Origin: Bacilli bacterium
GTDB lineage: Bacteria > Bacillota > Bacilli > Alicyclobacillales > SLC66
Assembly (NCBI GenBank): GCA_013044175.1
Contig: JABEUY010000083.1
Coordinates: 1-35,459, forward strand
Reading direction: 5' to 3'
Length of the DNA: 35,459 nt
Part shown: piece by piece, positions 15,662 through 22,538 of the stretch
How the letters are laid out: every line of letters starts with the position of its first letter
How positions within the stretch are numbered: the stretch's first letter is position 1
Translations under genes and position numbers: made by a program
Notes under the pieces: generated by a model
What the model was told of the DNA's origin: nothing
Seen by the model: only the letters and a program-made list of their open reading frames with translations
Databases searched by the model: none

Positions 15662-16636
15662 ATGAAAACTTGGTTAATCATTGCGGATGTAAAAAAAGAC
15701 ACGCTGCGTCAAGTGACGTTTGAAATGATCGCTAAAGCTGCCGAACTAGGTGCACAAGATCGACTGATCGTTGCAGCACTTGGTCACGGGTTAACCCCTG
15801 TTGTGAATGCACTTGAAAATGCAGGTGTTCACGAAGTATGGGCCGTGGATGATGAGCGATTAGCCCAATACCAACCGGAATATTACGCGAGTGTTATCGA
15901 TGGCTTTGTTGAAAAGGCGGACGCGGATTTCGTGTTATTTGCTCATTCGGCAAAATATCGCGATGTCGCCCCTATGGTTGCTGCGAGAAAAAATGCAGCG
16001 TTAGCTTCGGATGTGATCGCGATGACGTATGAAGACAGTCAAGTTATCGTGACACGACCGATCTACGCAGGAAAAGCGTTTGCTAAAGTTGCATTGCAAG
16101 GAAAACCGGTAATGATGACCGTTCGGCCTAATAATCTGGTGGCCGATCAACCAGCAACGCGAACGGCGTCGATCAATACGTCGGCCTTGTCGACTGATGT
16201 GACACTGCATACGATCGTACAAGAAGTCGTGGAAAGAGCCGTTGCTGATGTCGATCTGACGGAAGCGAAAATCATCGTCTCGGGTGGTCGAGGTGTGAAA
16301 AGTGCTGAAGGCTTCAGACCGCTTGAAGAACTCGCCAAAGTACTACATGCTGCCGTCGGTGCATCGCGGGCCGCTTGTGATGCAGGTTACTGTGATTACG
16401 CGATGCAAATTGGTCAGACGGGTAAGGTAGTTACGTCTGACTTATATATCGCATGCGGAATCTCTGGTGCCATTCAACATCTTGCTGGCATGTCAAGTTC
16501 TAAAGTAATCGTAGCGATCAATAAAGACCCGGAAGCGCCGATTTTCAAAATTGCCGATTATGGCATCGTTGGTGATTTATTTGAAGTCGTACCAATGTTA
16601 ACGGAACAACTTAAGCAACGTTTGGTGAATGCTTAA
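15662..16636 (+). CDS. etfA: Electron transfer flavoprotein, alpha subunit
   Basis: 324-aa partner of EtfB. The C-terminal FAD-binding domain is clear: '[15 protein letters not shown]', '[25 protein letters not shown]', '[18 protein letters not shown]', '[31 protein letters not shown]'. AAGGAGGAAG precedes ATG 15662; the gap to etfB is 20 nt. It presumably shares the FadR-regulated transcript. A strongly structured RNA element begins about 12 nt after the stop. Confidence 0.97.
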   Translation: MKTWLIIADVKKDTLRQVTFEMIAKAAELGAQDRLIVAALGHGLTPVVNALENAGVHEVWAVDDERLAQYQPEYYASVIDGFVEKADADFVLFAHSAKYRDVAPMVAARKNAALASDVIAMTYEDSQVIVTRPIYAGKAFAKVALQGKPVMMTVRPNNLVADQPATRTASINTSALSTDVTLHTIVQEVVERAVADVDLTEAKIIVSGGRGVKSAEGFRPLEELAKVLHAAVGASRAACDAGYCDYAMQIGQTGKVVTSDLYIACGISGAIQHLAGMSSSKVIVAINKDPEAPIFKIADYGIVGDLFEVVPMLTEQLKQRLVNA

Positions 16637-16644
16637 TCTCGATC

Positions 16645-16734
16645 AAGGCGACACTAGGGAAAAACGAGAAGTGGTGATACCACGATCAAGCGAAATGGAA
16701 AGCTCGCTTGCGTTTTTCTTAGTGTCGCTTTTTT
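16645..16734 (+). ncRNA. Structured etfA 3' element: three-way-junction fold ending in a U-tract
   Basis: Four helices can be drawn by hand. P1a is GCGACACTA (16648-16656) with TAGTGTCGC (16720-16728). P1b is AAAAACG (16660-16666) with CGTTTTT (16711-17). P2 is GTGGT/ACCAC (16671-16675 with 16679-16683). P3 is CAAGCGA/TCGCTTG (16687-16693 with 16704-16710). P1b, P2 and P3 meet in a junction with strands of 4, 3 and 0 nt. Six Ts (16729-16734) follow, so it ends as an intrinsic terminator. It is much more elaborate than the other terminators here and could be a processed 3'-UTR small RNA. No known RNA family was recognised. Confidence 0.55.
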
Positions 16735-16762
16735 GATGAATAATCCGAGTTTCGTGTATAGT
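16733..16762 (+). promoter_or_regulatory. Candidate promoter of the L,D-transpeptidase gene
   Basis: TTGATG (16733-16738), overlapping the end of the etfA terminator, and TATAGT (16757-16762) with an 18-nt spacer. The predicted start near 16769 is only a few bases before ATG 16772, which would make the mRNA almost leaderless. Confidence 0.4.
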
Positions 16763-16771
16763 CGAGAAAAA

Positions 16772-17350
16772 ATGGAGTCGATCACCGTAATCGTTGATCT
16801 TTTTACACACAAACTTTCTTATTGGCAAGATGGAAAACGAATCAGAACGCTTAAGATTGCGGTCGGAAAACCCGCTACACCAAGTCCAATCGGTGTATGG
16901 CATGTGATGGCAAAGTATCAAGGCTGGGGTGGAGGGTTTGGAACGCATTTTCTCGCTCTCGATGTGCCCTGGGGTATATACGGGATACACGGTACGAATA
17001 AGCCGAATCTCGTTGGCAAAAGTGTCAGTCTTGGCTGCATACGTATGCGAAATGAAGATGTGAATTGGCTATATCATCATGTGAATATTCAGGATTGTAT
17101 TATTATTGAAGGCAATCCTCTTGGTCATGCTTATCGTTTACCACGCCATCTTGCCGAAGGGGAACGAGGATCAGACGTCTTATTGGTACAAAACCGACTT
17201 CGAGCAGGTGGATGGTATCAGGGCCGTCAAGATGGAATATTTGCAGATGATCTTTTGCTTGCTGTGTTACGTTTTCAACGTAAAATGCACGTTCCCGTCG
17301 ATGGTATGATCGATCGTGATGATTATCTCGTACTCGGTCTATTAGAATGA
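16772..17350 (+). CDS. L,D-transpeptidase (YkuD domain) with C-terminal peptidoglycan-binding domain
   Basis: 192-aa protein expected to form or exchange L,D (3-3) cross-links in peptidoglycan. The YkuD domain starts 'ITVIVDLFTHKLSYW' and 'AVGKPATPSPIGVWHV'. The catalytic region carries IHGTNKP and SLGCIRMRNEDV, with the nucleophile Cys in SLGCIR. From about residue 125 a PG_binding_1-like domain follows: 'GSDVLLVQNRLRAGGWYQGRQDGIFADDLLLAVLRFQRKMHVPVDGMID'. No signal peptide is visible, as in Bacillus YkuD. I chose ATG 16772 because the YkuD fold begins at once; ATG 16736 lies in the preceding T-tract. Confidence 0.88.
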   Translation: MESITVIVDLFTHKLSYWQDGKRIRTLKIAVGKPATPSPIGVWHVMAKYQGWGGGFGTHFLALDVPWGIYGIHGTNKPNLVGKSVSLGCIRMRNEDVNWLYHHVNIQDCIIIEGNPLGHAYRLPRHLAEGERGSDVLLVQNRLRAGGWYQGRQDGIFADDLLLAVLRFQRKMHVPVDGMIDRDDYLVLGLLE

Positions 17351-17397
17351 TATTTATGCTAAGATCAAAAGGAGTGAGCCATTATTGAAAGGATGAT

Positions 17398-18399
17398 TTG
17401 AGTTTGTCACATATAACGCCGTATCCTGTCACGTTTCAACCGATCGCTATGGAACGCATTTGGGGAGGGCATGATCTTGTCGCTCGATTTGGCGATCAGA
17501 TAGACCAACCGATCGGCGAGTATTGGGTATTATCCGGTCATCAAAATGGAATGAGTCGCGTGCAAGCAGGGCCGTATCAAGGAAAATCGCTTGTCGAATT
17601 GACGGAAGAAGAACCTGCCTATTTAGGTACTTCACCGCAAAAGCGTTTTCCACTAATGATTAAATTTCTGGAAGCGAAGTCCGATCTTTCCGTCCAGATT
17701 CATCCCGATGATACGTATGCTTTAGCGCATGAGAATGATTATGGAAAAACGGAAGCTTGGTACGTTGTCGATTGCCTTGAACAAGGTAATGTCGTCTATG
17801 GACACCACTTTTACGATCAACAGCATTACCTTGAAGCTGTAAGGCAACAAACCGTTCAAGATCACCTTGCTTATCATGCGATTCATAAAGGCGATCTTGT
17901 TTTCGTGCCTTCACGCACCTTACATGCCCTTTTGGCGGGTACGATGGTGATTGAAGTGCAACAGACTTCAGATATCACGTATCGCGTCTATGACTGGGAT
18001 CGTGTCGGTCAAGACGGCAAGCCACGTACGCTACATATCGAAAAAGCAGGCGAAGTGATGACCTTCCCTGGTCAAAATGCTTTATCTCAAGAACAACCTA
18101 TAAAGACATTGGCGCAACAAGAAGGCATCGATCATCAACAAATTGCTTCTTGTGCTTATTTTTCGCTTGATAAGCTTCATCTGACGCAGTCGTCGTACTC
18201 CCTTACCCTTGGTCATGAAGGGAATCCGGATATCATCATCATCGCGCAAGGTGAGGGTGAACTGATTTACCTTGATGCGATGCAACAAGAACAAGTTATA
18301 CCTCTTCGCTTTGGCGTTACTGTGCTCATTCCTTCCACGATCCATGGATATCGCATCGAGACACCAAACACCCTGACGTTGCTTCGTACTTACTATTGA
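17398..18399 (+). CDS. manA: Mannose-6-phosphate isomerase, class I (TTG start)
   Basis: 333-aa zinc enzyme interconverting fructose-6-phosphate and mannose-6-phosphate. Characteristic sequence: 'MERIWGGHDL' near the N-terminus, 'RFPLMIKFLEAKSDLSVQIHPDD' (metal-binding Gln/His), 'GKTEAWYVVDC' (metal-binding Glu), and 'PSRTLHALLAGTMVIEVQQTSDITYRVYDWDR' (metal His and catalytic Arg region). Length fits the Bacillus ManA group. The start is TTG 17398 after AAAGG; an in-frame TTG two codons later (17404) is an alternative. Its stop is only 4 nt from the stop of the convergent HAD gene, with no terminator between. Confidence 0.93.
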   Translation: MSLSHITPYPVTFQPIAMERIWGGHDLVARFGDQIDQPIGEYWVLSGHQNGMSRVQAGPYQGKSLVELTEEEPAYLGTSPQKRFPLMIKFLEAKSDLSVQIHPDDTYALAHENDYGKTEAWYVVDCLEQGNVVYGHHFYDQQHYLEAVRQQTVQDHLAYHAIHKGDLVFVPSRTLHALLAGTMVIEVQQTSDITYRVYDWDRVGQDGKPRTLHIEKAGEVMTFPGQNALSQEQPIKTLAQQEGIDHQQIASCAYFSLDKLHLTQSSYSLTLGHEGNPDIIIIAQGEGELIYLDAMQQEQVIPLRFGVTVLIPSTIHGYRIETPNTLTLLRTYY

Positions 18400-18403
18400 A
18401 TGA

Positions 18404-19147
18404 TCATAGGGAGAAAATGATCGTTTGAATGGCTTTGGCGACACCATCCTCGGTGTTATTACTCGTAATATGATTGGCGATCGCTTTCACTTCATCTTGG
18501 GCGTTGCCCATCGCAACGCCCATACCTGCGAGTTTGAGCATCGATGTATCATTCAGACTGTCGCCGATCGTGATCAAGGTATCCGTAGGAATGTTCCATT
18601 GTTGACAAAGGGTACGTAAGGCATTCCCTTTACTGATTCCTTGTGGATTCACTTCAAGATTTAAGGGATGTGTGTTAGTGACTTCTAAGTTAGGAATGGC
18701 ATCAAGTTGCTTTTTGATCTGTGCAAGGCTGTCTGCATCGTGCGCAACAAAGCCGAATTTGGCGAATGTATGCTTATCGATCTCTTCGGCAAAAGTGTCA
18801 TCATAAAAGACATCCTTTTCCGTGCATACCCAATAATGGCTAGCATGTTGTTTAGCGATCGTATACATTGCATGAACTTGTGATTTTTCAAGGGGATAAA
18901 ATTCGAGTAGTTTTCCTTCACAGGACCATATTGCGCTACCATTCAGTGAAATGATTGGCTTAGTTATCGCGAGTTCTGTAGCGAATTTTTGAACGAATCC
19001 TGGATAGAGTCTTCCAGTGGCAAAAGTAAAATCAACGCCTTGTTCTCTTGCCTTATGTAACCATTCTCGATTTACCTTCGAGATTTGGCGGTGTTCATTC
19101 AATAAAGTTCCATCGAGATCGACCGCGAGCAAACGCCACTTTGTCAT
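18404..19147 (-). CDS. Cof-type HAD-superfamily phosphatase
   Basis: 247-aa cytoplasmic phosphatase of the Cof/HAD-IIB group, which usually acts on sugar phosphates or related metabolites; the substrate is unknown. Motif I DLDGTLL (about 10-16), motif II 'ISLNGS', the Lys of 'ISKGNALRTLC', and motif IV 'IGDSLNDTSMLKLAGMGVAMGNA' are all present. I chose the ATG at 19147 (MTKWRLLAVDLDG), preceded by AGAGGGG; a longer frame upstream would cross a terminator hairpin. Transcribed towards manA, with overlapping 3' ends likely. Confidence 0.92.
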   Translation of the reverse strand: MTKWRLLAVDLDGTLLNEHRQISKVNREWLHKAREQGVDFTFATGRLYPGFVQKFATELAITKPIISLNGSAIWSCEGKLLEFYPLEKSQVHAMYTIAKQHASHYWVCTEKDVFYDDTFAEEIDKHTFAKFGFVAHDADSLAQIKKQLDAIPNLEVTNTHPLNLEVNPQGISKGNALRTLCQQWNIPTDTLITIGDSLNDTSMLKLAGMGVAMGNAQDEVKAIANHITSNNTEDGVAKAIQTIIFSL

Positions 19148-19169
19148 AAAAATAACCCCTCTTTCAACG

Positions 19170-19212
19170 AAAAAAATAGCAGGACCACGCCGCTCACGTT
19201 CCGTGGACCTGC
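19170..19212 (-). terminator. Terminator-like hairpin in the leader of the HAD gene
   Basis: On the minus strand GCAGG-T-CCACG pairs with CGTGG-T-CCTGC, an 11-bp stem with one T-T mismatch and a 12-nt loop. TATTTTTTT then follows. It lies only 22 nt before the HAD start and about 100 nt after the cgoX stop. It either ends cgoX read-through or attenuates the HAD message. ACCT...AGGT upstream could pair alternatively with the left arm. Confidence 0.65.
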
Positions 19213-19242
19213 CCATCGAGGTAAAGGTGGGTAACCACTAGC

Positions 19243-19271
19243 ATCATAACGGAAAAGTAAACGACTGTGCA
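19243..19271 (-). promoter_or_regulatory. Candidate promoter of the HAD gene
   Basis: On the minus strand TGCACA (19271-19266) and TATGAT (19248-19243) with a 17-nt spacer. Predicted start is near 19236, giving a roughly 90-nt leader that contains the hairpin at 19170-19212. The -35 matches 4/6. Confidence 0.4.
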
Positions 19272-19318
19272 TCCTCCAAAAAGATGGTTCAGCTAGGCTT
19301 TCTCCTAGTAAAAACGGA

Positions 19319-20746
19319 CTATTTCTTGTTAAGTTCATTCAGGATATTGTCAACGGCTTCATAACCTTGCGCGATGCAGTCAGGTACGCCAAGACCTAGA
19401 TACCCAGCACCTGCCAGTTGCAGAGTAGGCGCACGACGTGCCAAATTCTCTTTGACTCTGTTGACCAGGGAAAGATGATGCACGTGATATTGTGGCATCG
19501 CACGATCCCAACGCGTTACTTTTGCAAAATACGGTGTTGCGTCAATGCCGACTAACGCTTTTAATTCTGTGCGTACTTTCTCAATGATCTGATCATCCGA
19601 AAGCGAGAGAATTTCCGTTTCACCAGATCGGCCAACGTAACTTCGTAGCAAAACGTGATCCGGGGGAGCGCTGTGTGGCCATTTACTGGAGATCCACGTA
19701 CAAGCGGTGATCGCTCTTTTTTCTTTTCTTGGTACGACAAAGCCAGAAGCATCGAGGGTAGGCATGTCCTTTTTATAAAAAGCGGTCATAACGGTCGCTG
19801 TCGATCCGTACACGATCGCTTCGAGTTCGCGCGCGACGGGTGAAACGGGTTCGAGCAATTTTGCCGTGACAAAGGTTGGCGTCGTTACGATCACTGCATC
19901 GAATTTCATCGAAGCATCGCCTTCATGATCGCGATACTTGACAGATAGGCTTGCGTCTTGTTCACGATGAATCGCAGTGACGGTCGTTTGAAGGCGTATC
20001 GCGATACGATCTTGAATTTGCGCCGTGATGGCGTCGACGATCGTCGCGAGACCACCTTGGACGGTCACGAAAGCACTTCTTGTCGACGGTTTTTGTGTCG
20101 AAGCTTTCATTGCCTTTCGCTGTGCCATGGAGCCGAGTATAAGACTGCGATATTTTTTTTCAAGGTCATCGAACTGAGAGAAAGTGGCTTGTAGACTCAA
20201 ATCGTCGATTCGACCGGCATAGATACCGGCCATTAAAGGTTCGGCGATATGATCGACGAGTTCATTGCCAAAGCGTCGACGCAAAAAATGACCGAGCGAC
20301 GTATCCTCTTGATCTTGACGACGTGCGATGAGCAAATCGCCGAGTGCTCGAATTTTGGCACCGACGGATAAGAGAGGTGTTGTGGCAAACGGTGCGATTT
20401 GCATGGGAATCCCCATATTCGTTCCAGGAGGGATAGGCTTTAATTTTCCCCGGTGCACGATATACGTTTTTTGTGTGCCATTACCCGATCCGATCAATGT
20501 CTTGTCAAGGCCTAAATCACGCAATAGAGGAACGCGATTCACTTTTCTCGTCAGCATCGAATCAGGTCCTGTTTCCATAATCAATTCTTGTTGTTTATCC
20601 GTTTGAATCTTTCCGCCAAGACGATGATCTTGTTCAAAAAGTGTGATCGTAAATGTAAAGGGTTCGGTTTGTTCTTTTTGTAAAAGGGCAAAGGCAGACG
20701 TTAATCCTGTGATGCCGCCGCCGATAATGGCGATGTTCTTTTGCAA
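19319..20746 (-). CDS. cgoX: Coproporphyrinogen III oxidase / protoporphyrinogen oxidase, HemY type (TTG start)
   Basis: 475-aa flavoprotein of haem synthesis. In Bacillota the HemY-type enzyme oxidises coproporphyrinogen III to coproporphyrin III. The N-terminal FAD fold is IAIIGGGITGLTSAFAL, followed by 'FEQDHRLGGKIQTD' and 'METGPDSML'. The C-terminal family signature is 'LQLAGAGYLGLGVPDCIAQGYEAVDNIL'. A GTG at 20755 is in frame, but GAGGTGA (20758-20752) overlaps it. That sequence is a ribosome binding site placed 6 nt before a TTG at 20746, which I therefore take as the start. No other haem genes are adjacent. Confidence 0.93.
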   Translation of the reverse strand: MQKNIAIIGGGITGLTSAFALLQKEQTEPFTFTITLFEQDHRLGGKIQTDKQQELIMETGPDSMLTRKVNRVPLLRDLGLDKTLIGSGNGTQKTYIVHRGKLKPIPPGTNMGIPMQIAPFATTPLLSVGAKIRALGDLLIARRQDQEDTSLGHFLRRRFGNELVDHIAEPLMAGIYAGRIDDLSLQATFSQFDDLEKKYRSLILGSMAQRKAMKASTQKPSTRSAFVTVQGGLATIVDAITAQIQDRIAIRLQTTVTAIHREQDASLSVKYRDHEGDASMKFDAVIVTTPTFVTAKLLEPVSPVARELEAIVYGSTATVMTAFYKKDMPTLDASGFVVPRKEKRAITACTWISSKWPHSAPPDHVLLRSYVGRSGETEILSLSDDQIIEKVRTELKALVGIDATPYFAKVTRWDRAMPQYHVHHLSLVNRVKENLARRAPTLQLAGAGYLGLGVPDCIAQGYEAVDNILNELNKK

Positions 20747-20842
20747 TTCGTTCACCTCAACTCACAGTATAGACGCGTCGTTTGGATTTTGCTAATTCTT
20801 ATTTTTGTGACACAATAGAGAAAAAGGATTATGGAGGTTAGA

Positions 20843-21640
20843 ATGAGTCGATCGCGAGCACGCGTTACGTTTGTCCTTGCCGTCGTTGCGGCAAGCGCAG
20901 TGATTCTCGGTTACTTTAGCATCAAAACATTAAACGATGTGGCAGTACTTCATAAAGTTGGTCAGACCGTAAAGTCTGTCGTGGAACCGACACAAAAAGT
21001 GATGACGATCGGTAGTTCAGTCACAAAAGGTTGGATGGACACGGGGTATCGCAATTGGCGAAAAGGTTGGCATGGCGGTTATTTACTACGCGGTTTTACC
21101 TCGTATGATCAAAAAGTTAGCACAAAGTATACGATCGTTGATAAGACGATTGTCGGGGCGAATTCGTCACAAATGGCGACGCTTTATAAAGGCGATATGA
21201 CTTCGTGGCTACAATCGATTCAACCTTCGATTGTCGTTATTTCCTGGGGATTACTTAATGATGCTTTACCCAAAACGCCATTATCTGTGTTTGAAGCGCA
21301 TCTTCATCATGAAATCGCTAATGTTCTTGGTCATCATGCCGTTGTAATGATCATTACGCCTCCCGTTACGCAAGCATCACTAACCACTTACAAAACCGCA
21401 TTTCAACAATACCTGCAAGCCGAGATAACGACGGCACAACAATTTCATTCGCGCAACGTCTATGTGTTTGATGTGTACAGTCAAATGAAAAAAGAAATGG
21501 CACAACAACATATTGCGATTTCACAATATATCGGTAATAGTTGGCATCCTAATGCGGCAGGGCATGAGAAAGCTGGCGAGATCCTTTCCGCCGATCTGTG
21601 GCAGCGGTTTGGCAACCATCCCATTCATTTTGAGTCTTAA
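20843..21640 (+). CDS. Membrane-anchored SGNH-family hydrolase, copy 1 (Asp to Asn at active site)
   Basis: 265-aa protein with an N-terminal membrane anchor (about 8-26) and an extracytoplasmic SGNH/GDSL esterase-like domain. Blocks: I 'MTIGSSVTKGW' (Ser59), II 'IVGANSSQ' (Gly105), III 'SWGLLND' (Asn139), V 'YIGNSWHPNAAGH' (His235). In block V the usual catalytic Asp three residues before His is Asn232, while the downstream paralogue has Asp (YMGDGWHPNSAGH). Substrate unknown; relatives deacylate polysaccharides, peptidoglycan or lipids. Start ATG 20843 follows GGAGG by 5 nt; the earlier ATG at 20831 overlaps that site. Confidence 0.85.
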   Translation: MSRSRARVTFVLAVVAASAVILGYFSIKTLNDVAVLHKVGQTVKSVVEPTQKVMTIGSSVTKGWMDTGYRNWRKGWHGGYLLRGFTSYDQKVSTKYTIVDKTIVGANSSQMATLYKGDMTSWLQSIQPSIVVISWGLLNDALPKTPLSVFEAHLHHEIANVLGHHAVVMIITPPVTQASLTTYKTAFQQYLQAEITTAQQFHSRNVYVFDVYSQMKKEMAQQHIAISQYIGNSWHPNAAGHEKAGEILSADLWQRFGNHPIHFES

Positions 21641-21692
21641 GATAATTTTAAAACAGTTGTTGCATACTAACGACGAATTGAAAAATCCAAAG

Positions 21693-21759
21693 GTCTACGG
21701 ATCAGTATGCGTGCAGTCGCTCCCCGGTTGCGCACCCTGTGTCCGTGGACTCTTTTTTT
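21693..21759 (+). terminator. Long terminator-like hairpin between the two SGNH genes
   Basis: GTCTACGGA (21693-21701) pairs with TCCGTGGAC (21742-21750), with one G-T pair. Inside, CAG/CTG and GTGC/GCAC extend the helix. A run of Ts follows (21752-21759), then the CGGAGG ribosome binding site of the second gene. It would terminate or attenuate transcription from copy 1 into copy 2. Confidence 0.65.
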
Positions 21760-21774
21760 ACGGAGGTAATTCGG

Positions 21775-22509
21775 ATGGTTAGTTTTAAAGAAGAAGTCAA
21801 AAAAAGAAAATGGAGGTTTGTAATCGTTTTTTTATTGCTTATCGTGGCAATATGGTTGTTGCAAGTACTGATAAAACCACAAAGTGGCGCGCTTCAAAAT
21901 GCTAAGACGCAAAAAGTTTTGGTCATCGGCGGTTCTGTGGCGCATGGGTGGAAAGATACAACAGGTAAAGGCTATATCGCACGGGCTATTCAATCACTAT
22001 CCAAAGCGACTAAGATTCCATTTCAGTACATCGATCGCACGATCGTCGGCGCTAATAGTACACAGTTAGCGACGCTTTATAAAAATCTTTATCTAGGCTG
22101 GTTGCGTGATTTTAAGCCGAACTATGTTGTCATCTCTTGGGGCCTTTTGAATGATTGCCTTCCTAAAACGCCGTACAGTACTTTTGTCTTTCATCTTAAG
22201 CAAGAAATCGATGAAGCTTTGCAAGTCGGATCGACCGTCATTATCGCGACACCGCCTGTCACCAAAGCGACGTATACTCAGTTTAAAAAGACTGAACCTG
22301 TATACGCAGAAAAAGAAATTCAACTTGTAAATTCGATGAACAATCGCCATGTGATTTTAGCGGATGTGTTTGATCAAATGCGCGCCTATTTGACCGCACA
22401 TCATCAGACCTATGTACCGTATATGGGCGATGGGTGGCATCCAAATTCAGCCGGGCATCGATTAGCCGGTCAACTTCTTTATCAAGATTTACTGAAAAAA
22501 GTGGAGTAG
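21775..22509 (+). CDS. Membrane-anchored SGNH-family hydrolase, copy 2
   Basis: 244-aa paralogue of the preceding protein. The N-terminal anchor (about 13-33, FVIVFLLLIVAIWLLQVLI) follows a Lys/Arg-rich start, and the catalytic domain is outside. Blocks: I 'VLVIGGSVAHGW', II 'IVGANSTQLATLYK', III 'VVISWGLLNDCLPKTPYS', V 'YMGDGWHPNSAGH' with both Asp and His present. The tandem duplication is evident from shared runs such as VVISWGLLND and ATPPVTKA/ITPPVTQA. Start ATG 21775 is preceded by CGGAGGTAA. The ABC exporter genes begin 29 nt after the stop, so co-transcription is possible. Confidence 0.87.
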   Translation: MVSFKEEVKKRKWRFVIVFLLLIVAIWLLQVLIKPQSGALQNAKTQKVLVIGGSVAHGWKDTTGKGYIARAIQSLSKATKIPFQYIDRTIVGANSTQLATLYKNLYLGWLRDFKPNYVVISWGLLNDCLPKTPYSTFVFHLKQEIDEALQVGSTVIIATPPVTKATYTQFKKTEPVYAEKEIQLVNSMNNRHVILADVFDQMRAYLTAHHQTYVPYMGDGWHPNSAGHRLAGQLLYQDLLKKVE

Positions 22510-22538
22510 TGTGGTTCGATTGATGTAGAATAGAGCCT

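Noticed and set aside
16667-16690. T-box-like sequence (GTGGTGATACCAC) after etfA
   Set aside because: A T-box bulge needs UGGNACC; here GA is inserted and the two halves simply pair as a hairpin. There is no Stem I region and the downstream gene is an L,D-transpeptidase, not an amino-acid gene.
19222-19245. T-box-like AGGTGGGTAACCAC on the plus strand
   Set aside because: It points into the 3' end of the minus-strand cgoX gene, with no plus-strand gene following, and lacks the rest of a T-box.
21711-21725. GTCGCTCCCC, similar to the start of type I-C CRISPR repeats
   Set aside because: Only one copy, with no repeat-spacer periodicity and no cas genes. It lies inside a terminator-like hairpin.
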